41,792 nucleotides of DNA from an uncultured Actinomycetes bacterium (GTDB taxonomy: Bacteria; Actinomycetota; Thermoleophilia; RBG-16-64-13): the NCBI GenBank assembly GCA_937148845.1, contig CAKZRW010000065.1, forward strand, positions 1 to 41,792, in the 5' to 3' direction. Position 1 is the stretch's first letter; every line of letters starts with the position of its first letter. A program made the translations under genes and the position numbers. A model generated the notes under the pieces. That model saw only the letters and a program-made list of their open reading frames with translations. It did not search any database and was not told the origin of the DNA. Of the stretch, positions 8,611-19,449 are shown piece after piece.

Positions 8611-8848
8611 GCGGCGATGGTAGCATGCCGGGTCCCGGGCCCGGAAAGCGACATAGGGTAGCGCTACGGCGGGCGGCCATCCGCTCGTTGTGCCCTGAGT
8701 TGTCCTAGCCACGCTTTGTCGCTGCAGCTGCCTCTGTTATCATCCCGGGTCGTCGTCATACCGGTTCGGTAGATCGGTAAGTAGTTCCCGAGCTGCCGGG
8801 CCGGCGGGGCTTGGGCCGAGAAGGCGAAGGCAACAAGGAGCGCCGCAC
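8611..8848. promoter_or_regulatory. Divergent control region between gntR and MBL hydrolase
   Basis: This 238-bp gap separates two divergent genes. For the minus-strand regulator, TACCAT (complement of 8617-8622) lies exactly six bases before the ATG, giving leaderless geometry. For the plus-strand hydrolase a weak promoter TTGTCG (8716-8721), 16 bases, TATCAT (8738-8743) can be drawn, and AAGGAG precedes the start at 8849. I could not find a convincing FadR-type palindrome. Confidence 0.35.
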
Positions 8849-9547
8849 ATGAAGCAGGTCACGGAACATGTGTACGGAGTGGACAGCGGAGACCTTACCG
8901 CGTACCTGATCGTTCTGCCGGAGACGGTCACTCTGATCGACGCAGGCTTTCCGGGTAGTCTTGGGCTCATCGAAGACGCCCTCCAGGCGCTCGGGCGAAG
9001 GCTGGGCGACCTTCGTGACGTGCTTGTGACTCACTGCCATCCCGATCATGCAGGAGCTCTTGCCGAGATTGAGAGAGCCACCGGTGCTGTAGCCTGGATG
9101 CACCCGCTGGATGCGGAGCTGGTCCGTCGCGGTCAGGCCTTCCGGGAGTTCCATCCGGCCCCGGGTGAGAAGAACCGGGTGTTCGTGGAGGAAGTGATCA
9201 GTAAGGGCCCTCAGACCATAGAGCCGGCGGAGGTCGAGCACGAGGTCGAGGACGGTGGAGTCCTCCCGGTTGCCGGGGGTATCACCGCCTATCATCTGCC
9301 TGGGCATAGTGCCGGGCACCTCTGTTTCCTGTGGCCGCAGGATAGCGGGATCCTGTTCCTGGGTGACGCGGCTAACAACGTGGAAGGGCTGAACGAGCCT
9401 CCCATCCACGAAGACCGCTCGCTTCTCCTTGAGAGTCTTCGCAAGATAGGGGAGCTGGAGTTCGAGATAGCCTGCTTTGCCCATGGAGCACCCCTCATGG
9501 GAGGAGCGGCGGAGGCGTTTCGGCAGAGATGGGGAGCGAGAAGCTAG
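8849..9547 (+). CDS. Metallo-beta-lactamase-fold hydrolase
   Basis: This 232-aa soluble protein has ATG at 8849 with AAGGAG upstream. The metal-binding motif THCHPDHAG lies at residues 61-69 (His62, His64, Asp66, His67). It is followed by PGHSAGH with His153, FLGDAA with Asp173 and a late His in FAHGAP, so both metal sites look complete. It has glyoxalase-II/MBL-type architecture without extra domains. Its reaction is unknown; neighbours suggest a thioester, lactone or ring-cleavage product. It stands alone between divergent gntR and a convergent dehydrogenase gene 36 bp downstream. Confidence 0.88.
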   Translation: MKQVTEHVYGVDSGDLTAYLIVLPETVTLIDAGFPGSLGLIEDALQALGRRLGDLRDVLVTHCHPDHAGALAEIERATGAVAWMHPLDAELVRRGQAFREFHPAPGEKNRVFVEEVISKGPQTIEPAEVEHEVEDGGVLPVAGGITAYHLPGHSAGHLCFLWPQDSGILFLGDAANNVEGLNEPPIHEDRSLLLESLRKIGELEFEIACFAHGAPLMGGAAEAFRQRWGARS

Positions 9548-9583
9548 AGAGTGCGAGTCCCTCGAGGGGCCGGCCAACAAGGC

Positions 9584-10405
9584 CTAGCCCCACATGTTCA
9601 TCCCGCAATTGACGGGGATGGTCTGGCCGGTGATAGCGGCGGCATCGTCCGAAGCCAGGAAAACCACCACGTGACCGACTTCGTCCTCCTCTGCCGGTCT
9701 ACCCAGCGAGTACATCTTCATCTCTGCGGCGAGTGCTTCTTCAAAGGAGGTACCGGTGGCTTGGGCGCGGCCTTGGATCATGCGCAAGAAGCGCTCCCCT
9801 CTGACTGCGGCCGGCGTGACACAGTTGACCCTGATGCCATGGGGGCCGCACTCGCGGGCGAGGGTCTCGGTCAATCCGATGAGGCCCATCTTGGCACAGC
9901 AATAGGGGGCGCGGCGTGGATAGCCGGAACGCCCATCTCCTGAGCGTCCTCCCTCGGAACCGATGTTGATGATGACCCCGCCTCGACCGGCGGGGACCAT
10001 ACGCTTGAGCACCTCCCGGCAGACCAGCATCGGTCCCGTAAGGTCGACGGCGAGCACTTCGTCCCACTCAGCAAGACTCAGCTCCCAGACCGGCTTGGTG
10101 GGCCCGCCGATGCCAGCGTTGTTCACCAGGATGTCTATACGACCCCAGCGCTCATAGGCCTGGGCCACTGCGGCGATGATTTGATCCTCGTGACGTACAT
10201 CCATCACCACCGCGGAAGCTTCGCTGCCCGCACCCTCGATCTCGGCGACGACATGTTCTAGGCGGTCCAAGTCGCGCCCGGTGACACACACAGCCGCCCC
10301 GGCCTGCGCCAAACAGCGAGCGATGGCGCGGCCTATGCCCGCGCCGCCGCCAGTGACGAGCGCCACCCGTCCTTCCAGTCTGGTATCCGTCTTCCTGGCT
10401 GTCAC
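9584..10405 (-). CDS. Short-chain dehydrogenase/reductase (SDR)
   Basis: This protein is 273 aa from GTG 10405, chosen because GGGAG sits just upstream and the family N-terminus (LEGRVALVTGGGAGIGRAI) begins about ten residues later. The open frame extends to 10504 without family-like sequence. Visible motifs are TGGGAGIG (cofactor binding), NNAG, a Ser in INIGSEGG and the catalytic YCCAK (Tyr-x-x-x-Lys). It is a classical SDR using NAD(P)H. Its position beside a PhlG-like/flavoprotein operon makes reduction or oxidation of a cyclic ketone or phenolic intermediate plausible. Phloroglucinol reductases belong to this family, but nothing specific proves that here. Confidence 0.9.
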   Translation of the reverse strand: MTARKTDTRLEGRVALVTGGGAGIGRAIARCLAQAGAAVCVTGRDLDRLEHVVAEIEGAGSEASAVVMDVRHEDQIIAAVAQAYERWGRIDILVNNAGIGGPTKPVWELSLAEWDEVLAVDLTGPMLVCREVLKRMVPAGRGGVIINIGSEGGRSGDGRSGYPRRAPYCCAKMGLIGLTETLARECGPHGIRVNCVTPAAVRGERFLRMIQGRAQATGTSFEEALAAEMKMYSLGRPAEEDEVGHVVVFLASDDAAAITGQTIPVNCGMNMWG

Positions 10406-10716
10406 GCTTCTCCCGCCGATACCGTGGCCGCCCCGACTGAGCTTCCTGGGCAGGCGACCGTGTCCCATTCTACCGGTTAGGCAGCAGATGGTCGGTGTAG
10501 TCAAGAGGGTTCCCAGCCCGTGTCCTCGGGGGCAGGGCTTACCGCTGGGGCGTCGGCGCCCGCGCAGATCTCTCGTCTAAGCACCGATGTCTTGTGGAAT
10601 AGACAACCAATAACACTGACTAGAATCATTGACAACCCGCCCCGCCATCACTACCATGGAGTTGTCCCTGCATCTGGCGCTTTCAGCGACCGTATTTTGC
10701 AAACACGGAGGGGGCA
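10406..10716. promoter_or_regulatory. Divergent intergenic region, sdr / ferredoxin operon
   Basis: This 311-bp region lies between divergent genes. It holds the GTG-proximal GGGAG of the minus-strand dehydrogenase and, on the plus strand, the promoter-like pair described at 10629-10657. I see no small gene or further structure in it. Confidence 0.4.
10629..10657 (+). promoter_or_regulatory. Sigma70-type promoter for ferredoxin operon
   Basis: A perfect TTGACA (10629-10634), a 17-base spacer and TACCAT (10652-10657) lie about 60 bases before the GTG start of the ferredoxin gene, with GGAGGGGG as ribosome site. It shares TCATTGACAA with the promoter at 13663. Confidence 0.6.
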
Positions 10717-10944
10717 GTGGCCAACATCATCGTCAACCGGGAGCTCTGCAACGGGTGCAAGACCTGCTTCAGGGCCTGCTTCATCGACGTCATCAAGTGG
10801 GACGACCAGGCCAAGAAGCCGGTCATCGCCTACCCGGAAGAATGCGTGCACTGCATGTACTGCGAGATCAATTGTAAGGAGCGCGCGATCAAGGTGAGTC
10901 CTGACTATCAGTCTTACCTCTTCCCGCGCGACAGCATCGTCTAG
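10717..10944 (+). CDS. 2x[4Fe-4S] ferredoxin-like subunit
   Basis: This 75-aa protein starts at GTG 10717, preceded by GGAGGGGG. Two classical cluster motifs are complete: Cys11-x2-Cys14-x2-Cys17-x3-Cys21 and Cys43-x2-Cys46-x2-Cys49-x3-Cys53. The small size and immediate position 19 bp before an FAD reductase gene resemble AprB/AprA-like pairs, so it is probably the electron-transfer subunit of that flavoprotein. It is cytosolic, as no signal is present. The electron donor is not encoded next to it. Confidence 0.9.
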   Translation: MANIIVNRELCNGCKTCFRACFIDVIKWDDQAKKPVIAYPEECVHCMYCEINCKERAIKVSPDYQSYLFPRDSIV

Positions 10945-10963
10945 AGGAGAGGGGGCGCTGGTC

Positions 10964-12709
10964 ATGGAGACAGGCGAGCGGCTGGCTACCGACGTACTCG
11001 TCGTCGGAGGCAGCATCGCAGGACTGGCAGCGGCCATCACGGCCAAGGAGGCCGACCCTGGCCTGCAAGTGACCGTGGTCGAGAAGTACACGAGCGGCTA
11101 CTCGGGCAAGGCCAACCGGGGCGCGGGCATCATGCTCATACTGGGGGAGCACTCTCCGGAGGAGTTTGCCCAGTTCTACCTCAAGCATATCGGTCTCTAT
11201 CTGAACAACCAGACCACCCTTCTCAAGTACGCCAGCATGCTGAACAGCGGAGCGGAGGCCATCGAGAAGTGGTCTGGCGGCAAGGTCGACAAAGATGAGA
11301 CTGGCAAGTTCCGCACTCTCAAGTGGGCGTCTAGGCTGATCGGCCACCGCGAAGATGGCAAGGCTATCTTCGACCAGAACGTTCCCTACCCGTGGACACT
11401 GGTGGCCATAGAGCTCGACTACATGCGGGAAGTCCGTAAGTATGCGCGTCGGCTGGGAGTCAAGTTCGTGGACCGGGTGGGCGTGGTCGACTTGCTGACC
11501 ACGGAGGCGGCTCAGGATGGCCCGCGGGTGTGCGGTGCCGTCGGCTTCGACATAGACACCGGCAAGCAGCATGTATTCACGGCGGCAGCGGTGGTGCTTG
11601 CCTGCGGGAACCAGTGTTGGCGGGTCATGCCTATGTGGTCTTGTGCGCGGGGGGAGGGGATCGCGGCTGCCTTCCGCGCAGGGGCCAAGTTTGCCAACTG
11701 TGAATACGCACCGTTCTACAACTGGACTTCCCTCGACCATTTCGAGTCGCACATGGGGACCGAATACGCCCTTTACAACCATAAGGGCGAGAACGTAGGG
11801 CTGCCCCTCATCAAGGAGGTGCACCCGGACATCAGCGCGGAAGTGCTTGTCGAGTGGTACAAGCAGGTCAAGGCCGGCAACGGACCCCTGCATTACCGGG
11901 AGCATGAAAACCCGCTCATGCCCTACCTGACCTCAGTGTTGGCCTCACGGGCGGTCCATGATCGCCCCTATGCCGACCGCTTTTGGGGCTATCTGTTCTT
12001 CAATGCCTTCTCGCAGGCTACCAACGACGAGGTGATCCCCGGTCTGGTGGGTGAGTTCAATCCGTTGTGGGTCGACGAGAATATGGCCACCAGTCTCCCC
12101 GGCTTGTTCGCCGCTGGGGACATCTGTGTGGGTGGTTCGAGGGCTTGGGGAGCCGTTGCTCAGCCAGGTCGCCACCGCGGCTCAGGCATCGCTTTCGCCA
12201 CCTTCTCGGGCCGGGTAGCGGGACCGAGTGCTGCCGGCTTTGCCAAGGAGGTGGGCGCGCCAACGGAAATGACCGAGGCTCAGGTGGGAGAAGTCAGCAA
12301 GCGTTTCCAGGCGCCCGCGCGGAGCAAGGGCTTGCTCAAGCCCATGCAGATGGTGGCGGAGATACAAAAAGTGATGCAGCCTCTGGGCAACAGTCTTTAC
12401 CGCCACGAGGAGCGGATGCGAGCCGCTCTTGCCCGGGTGGAGGAGCTCAAGACTGCGCTGCCCGAGATCGGGGCCGAAGACCCTCACCAGTTGTTCGGGG
12501 TCAACGAGTGCAGCGCCATGCTGCTGTGCTCGGAGATGTTCTTCAAGGCCTCGCTTGAACGCAAGGAGACCCGAGGATGGTTCATCCGCGAGGACTACCC
12601 CGACCCCAGCCCGGAGGGACCTTACTGGCTGGTGGTGGAGAACAAGGAAGGTACCGTGGCCGTGAGCAAAGAACGTGTACCCTTGGAACAGTACCCCTTC
12701 CAGCGCTGA
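10964..12709 (+). CDS. FAD-dependent fumarate-reductase/AprA-like flavoprotein
   Basis: This 581-aa protein has ATG at 10964 after AGAGGAGAGGGGG. The dinucleotide-binding start is VLVVGGSIAG (residues 11-20), a variant of GxGxxG with Ser at the second position, followed by VVEKYTSGYSGKANRGAG. The C-terminal half has LPGLFAAGDICVGG and an AWGAVAQPGRHRGSG segment, as in fumarate reductase, aspartate oxidase and adenylylsulfate reductase alpha chains. With the ferredoxin just upstream it probably forms a two-subunit reductase or dehydrogenase. The operon then continues to a PhlG-like hydrolase, so a side-chain enoyl or ring reduction of a phenolic substrate is the best inference. Sulfate-pathway partners (sat, qmo) are absent, which argues against true AprA. 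Confidence 0.85.
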   Translation: METGERLATDVLVVGGSIAGLAAAITAKEADPGLQVTVVEKYTSGYSGKANRGAGIMLILGEHSPEEFAQFYLKHIGLYLNNQTTLLKYASMLNSGAEAIEKWSGGKVDKDETGKFRTLKWASRLIGHREDGKAIFDQNVPYPWTLVAIELDYMREVRKYARRLGVKFVDRVGVVDLLTTEAAQDGPRVCGAVGFDIDTGKQHVFTAAAVVLACGNQCWRVMPMWSCARGEGIAAAFRAGAKFANCEYAPFYNWTSLDHFESHMGTEYALYNHKGENVGLPLIKEVHPDISAEVLVEWYKQVKAGNGPLHYREHENPLMPYLTSVLASRAVHDRPYADRFWGYLFFNAFSQATNDEVIPGLVGEFNPLWVDENMATSLPGLFAAGDICVGGSRAWGAVAQPGRHRGSGIAFATFSGRVAGPSAAGFAKEVGAPTEMTEAQVGEVSKRFQAPARSKGLLKPMQMVAEIQKVMQPLGNSLYRHEERMRAALARVEELKTALPEIGAEDPHQLFGVNECSAMLLCSEMFFKASLERKETRGWFIREDYPDPSPEGPYWLVVENKEGTVAVSKERVPLEQYPFQR

Positions 12710-12752
12710 CTGTGAGCAGTCGGTGGGGAAGGATTCTGGGGAGGATAATCAC

Positions 12753-13607
12753 ATGTCTGCCGACACGAGCGCTAGTAGAAGCCCTGTCTCTGCACTCCGT
12801 CCGCTACGCCCGGACGAGGAGGCTCTGCCTTACGCCAAGTACTACTATCGTCCGGTCGCACCGCCCAATCCCAAGCTGATCGAGATACTCGACCGGGGAC
12901 CCATGGACCTGGCCAAGGCCCTTCCCTATGAACGGATAAACGACCTGCTCGACCCCGGCTATCACGAGGTCGAGACCGGGTACTGCGTTCTGGATAACGG
13001 CGCGGGTTACGTGGCTGTCAACAACGTCTTCCCCGGTTGTACACGGGAGATGATGCAGTGGTGGTTTGCTTGGCATGCCGCCGGTCCTGGGCTCCGCTAC
13101 GCCATCTGGTATCCGCCGGGCCATGTGACCATCGCCGTCAGCGACCGGGACCGGGCGAGACTGCTCGACCCCAATGTCCCCCTGGAGCAGAAGTCCCAGA
13201 ATGTGGAGCACTTCGTGGTGGAAGATGTGGGGGGCGGCTTGGACGACATCGTGATCACCTTCCTGGATCCCGCCACTATGGGTTTTGACATGACGCGGTT
13301 TCACAGACCTAATGTAGCCTGCGTGTTTGGTGGCTACGGCATTCAAGAGTCACGGCAGGGTCCGCCTATGAAGGTGCCGGCCATAATGCTGCATTTCTGC
13401 CGGGAGATCGAGGGCGGCGTGGAGTTCCGCACCCGGTTCTGGCTGGGGTACCGGATCAACCGGGGCAAAGGCATGTGCGTATTGCCGCCTGGAGTCCGGG
13501 TTCCCCTGGAGGCGCCTCGGGGTCTGGCTTATCACAATGTGATGGAGTACTCCAATCTGGCCTCGATATTGCCCGAACTCTACGAAGAATTCGGGCCCGG
13601 CGTCTAG
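12753..13607 (+). CDS. PhlG / phloretin-hydrolase-like C-C bond hydrolase (DAPG hydrolase domain)
   Basis: This protein is 284 aa from ATG 12753, chosen because GGGGAGG lies eight bases upstream. An earlier in-frame start at 12675 would overlap the flavoprotein gene. The sequence fits the DAPG-hydrolase family, a Bet v1-like fold using zinc to remove acyl groups from acylphloroglucinols. Visible are WWFAWHAAGPGLRYAIWYPPGH (residues 103-124 region, His124), VEHF (Glu152), and His261-x3-Glu265 in AYHNVMEYSNL, the expected His/Glu metal ligands. Known members act on 2,4-diacetylphloroglucinol or phloretin. The flavoprotein pair upstream and importer 2 downstream suggest an imported acyl-phenol. 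The residue-to-ligand mapping is from memory of the family and should be aligned. Confidence 0.75.
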   Translation: MSADTSASRSPVSALRPLRPDEEALPYAKYYYRPVAPPNPKLIEILDRGPMDLAKALPYERINDLLDPGYHEVETGYCVLDNGAGYVAVNNVFPGCTREMMQWWFAWHAAGPGLRYAIWYPPGHVTIAVSDRDRARLLDPNVPLEQKSQNVEHFVVEDVGGGLDDIVITFLDPATMGFDMTRFHRPNVACVFGGYGIQESRQGPPMKVPAIMLHFCREIEGGVEFRTRFWLGYRINRGKGMCVLPPGVRVPLEAPRGLAYHNVMEYSNLASILPELYEEFGPGV

Positions 13608-13662
13608 GGGGATTTGGGGTCCCAGGTGGTTTCTTCATGACTGGCAATCATAATGTAAGTCA

Positions 13663-13691
13663 TTGACAAACAGGCCGGTAAACGATAGCAT
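13663..13691 (+). promoter_or_regulatory. Sigma70-type promoter for importer 2
   Basis: TTGACA (13663-13668), a 17-base spacer and TAGCAT (13686-13691) lie 55 bases before the TTG start of livH and 55 bases after the hydrolase stop. This suggests importer 2 has its own promoter besides read-through from the upstream operon. Confidence 0.6.
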
Positions 13692-13745
13692 CGGGGCGAC
13701 ACCGGGCACGGGGACTCGTATTGGAAGGCAGCGAAGGGGGCTTGC

Positions 13746-14620
13746 TTGGCCAAGTGGATTCAGCTTCTGGTCACTGGCGTCGCTGTAGGTAGCATCTATT
13801 CTCTGATCGCGCTGGGCTACGTGACCATATATCGCACGTCGCGCATTGTGAACATGGCTCAGGGCGCTTTCGTCATGTTCGGGGCTTTCTTTGCCTACTC
13901 TTTCCTCTCCGAGCTGGGGTTGCCGTACTGGTTGTCCGCTATCCTCTCCATCGTCTGTGTCGTTATCCTGGGCGCCGCCATGTATCTGGTCGTGTTGCGC
14001 CCGCTGGTCAAGATCTCTCTGGTTTCCATCATCCTGGCCACCATGGCGCTCAGCATCCTGTTTGAAAACTTGGCTTTGCTCAAATGGGGAGGTTACGGGA
14101 AGAGCGTCCCTGCCTTCACAGGTGACAAGGCTCTCTTTTTTGGCAAGGTGGCCATATTCCCCCAGTATCTGTGGGTCATAGGTCTGATGGTCTTGGTACT
14201 GATAGGCCTCTACTTCCTCATCAATTTCACCCGCGTAGGCAAGCAGATGACCGCGACGGCCAATGATCCCGGGGCAGCCAGTCTGTCCGGCGTCCACACC
14301 GGAAGGATGATCCTCCTGGCTTTCGGCATTTCCGCGGCCATCGGAGCTCTGGGGGGAATAGCCATCACCCCCATTAACTCGACCTCGTATCTGTCGGGAG
14401 GCATCTACGCCCTGAGCGGCTTCGTGGCTGCCATCCTGGGGGGCTGGGGCTCGAGCGTGGGCGCGGTGGTGGGCGGCCTGACCCTGGGGGTCGTCCAGTC
14501 GCTCGCCACCGGCTTCTTGCCGGCAGGCTACCAAGATGCCATCGCCTATCTCATTCTGATAGTCATCCTGTACTTCCGACCGGGTGGGATCCTCGGCCTG
14601 CCGTCAGCCGAAGGTGAGTC

Positions 14621-14624
<4 letters not shown>
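13746..14624 (+). CDS. livH: LIV-type ABC transporter permease LivH (importer 2)
   Basis: This 292-aa membrane protein starts at TTG 13746, with AAGGGGG a few bases upstream and no better start. LivH marks are GVAVGSIYSLIALGYVTIYRTSRIVNMAQGAF at the N-terminus, a cytoplasmic FTRVGKQMTATANDPGAASLSG loop and ILGGWGSSVGAVVGG near the end. Its last four bases overlap the start of the following gene (ATGA). It pairs with the permease part of the fused protein downstream. Confidence 0.9.
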
Positions 14625-17269
<2,645 letters not shown>

Positions 17270-17321
17270 AGGCACGCTTTCAGGTAGGGAAGACAACGAC
17301 GTGAAGGACAGGGAGGATCAG

Positions 17322-18623
17322 ATGAAAAAGAGGTGTCTGACAGTCGGCCTTCTCGCCCTCGCACTGGTGGTTGCCTTGATGGTAGTCGCCTGTGGGGGAG
17401 AGAAGGAGACCACTACCACTGCGGCCCCCAGCACGGAGACCACCGCTGCTCCCAGCACTGAAACCACAAGTGCCCCGAGCACGGAGACCACGACCGGCGG
17501 GCCGGCCACAGGCGAGCCCATCAAGATCGGTTTCTCTAACAGTATCACCGGGTTTGCTGCCGCTCCCGCGGCCTCCACTGCTAATGGCATCATGCTCAGG
17601 GTCGAGCAGATCAACGCGGCCGGCGGCATCAACGGGCGGCCTCTCCAGGTCATCATGCTGGACGACAAGTCGGATGTGCCCGCGTGTATCGCTAACCTCA
17701 ACAAGATGATCCAGGAGGACAAGGTCGTCGCCACCGTGGGTCCGTTCGCCCAATTCATGCAGGAGCCGGCCCGGGCCATCGCCGAGCAGACCCAGACCCC
17801 GATGGTAGGTATGGGCCCGGCCACGCTCGACCAACTTGCAGCCAAGCCGCAGTATCAGTGGAGCGTCATGGTCTCGGCGGCTTCCCCCACCCACGCTGAC
17901 GCCTTGACTAAGGTGATCAAGAGCAACGGCTGGAAGAAGGTGCTAGGGATCGCCGACCAACTGGCCATCCATCAGGAAACGCTGGATCTGGTTGTCAAGA
18001 ACGGTCCGGCCGAGGGCTTCACCTTGACCAAGCTGCCCGACACCTTCGGGTTCGACCAGACTGACTTCCAGCCTATCTTGAACAAGCTCATGCAAGCCTA
18101 TAATGCCGACAAGCCGGACGCCATCGCTCTCTCAGTGAACCCGATCGCGGTGCCGCCGCTTTACAAGGGCCTGCGGTCACTGGGCGTGGACGTGCCCATC
18201 CAGGGTAGCCCTGCCGCCTCCAACCCGGCCATCTTCGCCATGGGTCCGGAGGCTGTCGACGGGCTTTATGTTCTCGACTCCGGTGGACTGATCAATCCGC
18301 CCAGCCTGCCCGACGATTGGCCGCTCAAGGCGCTACAGGTCGAGTTCTACAATGCTTATCAGGCCAAGTACGGCCGGCCCCCCGACTTCTTCGCTGCGGC
18401 TGGTGCTGACCTGATCGCAGTACTGACTGAGGCTATGAAACGGGCAGGGGGCCCCGACGATAAGGCTGCCGTAGCCAAAGAGCTCGTCAACCTCAAAGAC
18501 TTCGTGGCCCTGCAAGGCATCGTCAACTTCACCCCCGAGGCGACATCCGAAGGTGTGACGGGTCAGATGGTGCTATTCCAGGTGCAAGGTCCCCAGTTTG
18601 TCTTCGTGAAGACGGTCAACTAA
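17322..18623 (+). CDS. LIV-type ABC transporter substrate-binding lipoprotein (importer 2)
   Basis: This protein is 433 aa from ATG 17322, chosen because GGGAGG lies five bases upstream and MKKRCLTVGLL begins a clean signal peptide; an earlier in-frame GTG at 17301 adds only charged residues. The lipobox is MVVAC with Cys24. A Thr/Ser/Pro spacer follows with three AAPSTETT-like repeats, then a type I binding fold starting EPIKIGFSNSITGFAA. It closes importer operon 2, 52 bp after the fused gene. The ligand is unknown. The hydrolase and flavoprotein genes upstream suggest an aromatic or acyl-phenolic compound. Confidence 0.9.
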   Translation: MKKRCLTVGLLALALVVALMVVACGGEKETTTTAAPSTETTAAPSTETTSAPSTETTTGGPATGEPIKIGFSNSITGFAAAPAASTANGIMLRVEQINAAGGINGRPLQVIMLDDKSDVPACIANLNKMIQEDKVVATVGPFAQFMQEPARAIAEQTQTPMVGMGPATLDQLAAKPQYQWSVMVSAASPTHADALTKVIKSNGWKKVLGIADQLAIHQETLDLVVKNGPAEGFTLTKLPDTFGFDQTDFQPILNKLMQAYNADKPDAIALSVNPIAVPPLYKGLRSLGVDVPIQGSPAASNPAIFAMGPEAVDGLYVLDSGGLINPPSLPDDWPLKALQVEFYNAYQAKYGRPPDFFAAAGADLIAVLTEAMKRAGGPDDKAAVAKELVNLKDFVALQGIVNFTPEATSEGVTGQMVLFQVQGPQFVFVKTVN

Positions 18624-18682
18624 GACTGTCCTTGCGGGCCCGGGATCGCTTCTTCCCCGTGGGAGCGGTCTGACCGGATGAG

Positions 18683-18719
18683 GCCGGGGGGCCGGCGGCC
18701 GTGCCGCCGGCCCCCCGGC
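18683..18719. terminator. Strong 17-bp hairpin between convergent genes
   Basis: A perfect 17-bp GC inverted repeat (18683-18699 and 18703-18719) with a three-base loop CGT lies between the importer-2 binding-protein gene and the convergent corrinoid gene. There is no T-run, but position and stability fit a bidirectional terminator. Confidence 0.7.
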
Positions 18720-18778
18720 GTGCTTGGGTGGACCTCACTGGGTCGTAATCAAGCGGGACTCCGTTTATCCGAGGGCGA

Positions 18779-19432
18779 CTAGTTCCGGTTGGTCCGCAGC
18801 AGTTCCTGACAGATGCGGACACCTTCCAGGGCATCTGTGCTCCAAGAATCCGCACCGACGAAGCTGCAGATGTCACCATCCATGGTGCCTCCGCCTACTA
18901 CTATCGGGGGTCGATAGCCAAGGCCTGCTGTGTGCCGGCGTAGCAAGCGCGTGGCAGCTCTCATACTGTCGTACGCGGCAAAAACGAGGCCGGAAAGGCA
19001 GATCACGTCGGGTCTCGAACGCTCCGTCTCTGCTAGGAAGGCTTCTTTGGGGACGTCTACTCCCAGGTCGATGACATTGAACCCGTGGCTTCTAAGGGCT
19101 GCGGCGAACACGTTCTTCCCAATGTCGTGGATATCGCCGCGCACTGTACCCAAGAGGACAGTGCCGGCCCGCCCCTCTGTCTCGACTAGATGTTGGAACG
19201 GCTGAACCACAGCGAGGACCTCATTGAACAGCTCGCCAGCCATGACAAGGGCGGAGAGGTAGTACTCCCTGCGCTCATATCGCTCACCGACCATGCGCAA
19301 CGCTTGCTGGCAGGTGGTGAGAATCATTTGGGGCGTTACCCCTCTCTCGGCAACGGCTTCTCTGGCGAGTTTGAGGGCGAGAGCCTCGTTCAGCTCGATG
19401 ATAGCCAGATAAAGAGAATCAAGCGTAGACAT
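18779..19432 (-). CDS. Corrinoid (cobalamin-binding) protein of a methyltransferase system
   Basis: This 217-aa cytosolic protein starts at ATG 19432. An N-terminal helical cap (residues 1-85, B12-binding 2 type) precedes a Rossmann-like B12 domain. The motif is GDIHDIG with Asp100, His102 and Gly105; His102 is the expected lower cobalt ligand. SGL at 147-149 and GGG at 180-182 complete the nucleotide-loop binding pattern. Length matches MtaC/MtbC/MttC proteins. It lies 17 bp after a GntR regulator gene on the same strand and is divergent from a URO-D gene at 20565. That gene is its likely methyl-transfer partner. No reductive activase or acceptor methyltransferase is in the window. Confidence 0.93.
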   Translation of the reverse strand: MSTLDSLYLAIIELNEALALKLAREAVAERGVTPQMILTTCQQALRMVGERYERREYYLSALVMAGELFNEVLAVVQPFQHLVETEGRAGTVLLGTVRGDIHDIGKNVFAAALRSHGFNVIDLGVDVPKEAFLAETERSRPDVICLSGLVFAAYDSMRAATRLLRRHTAGLGYRPPIVVGGGTMDGDICSFVGADSWSTDALEGVRICQELLRTNRN

Positions 19433-19449
19433 CTTCTTTGGTGCTCAGG

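Noticed and set aside
10964-12709. True adenylylsulfate reductase alpha subunit
   Set aside because: The fold and the adjacent ferredoxin are similar, but there are no sat, qmo or dsr genes in the window and the operon continues with a phenolic hydrolase and an importer.
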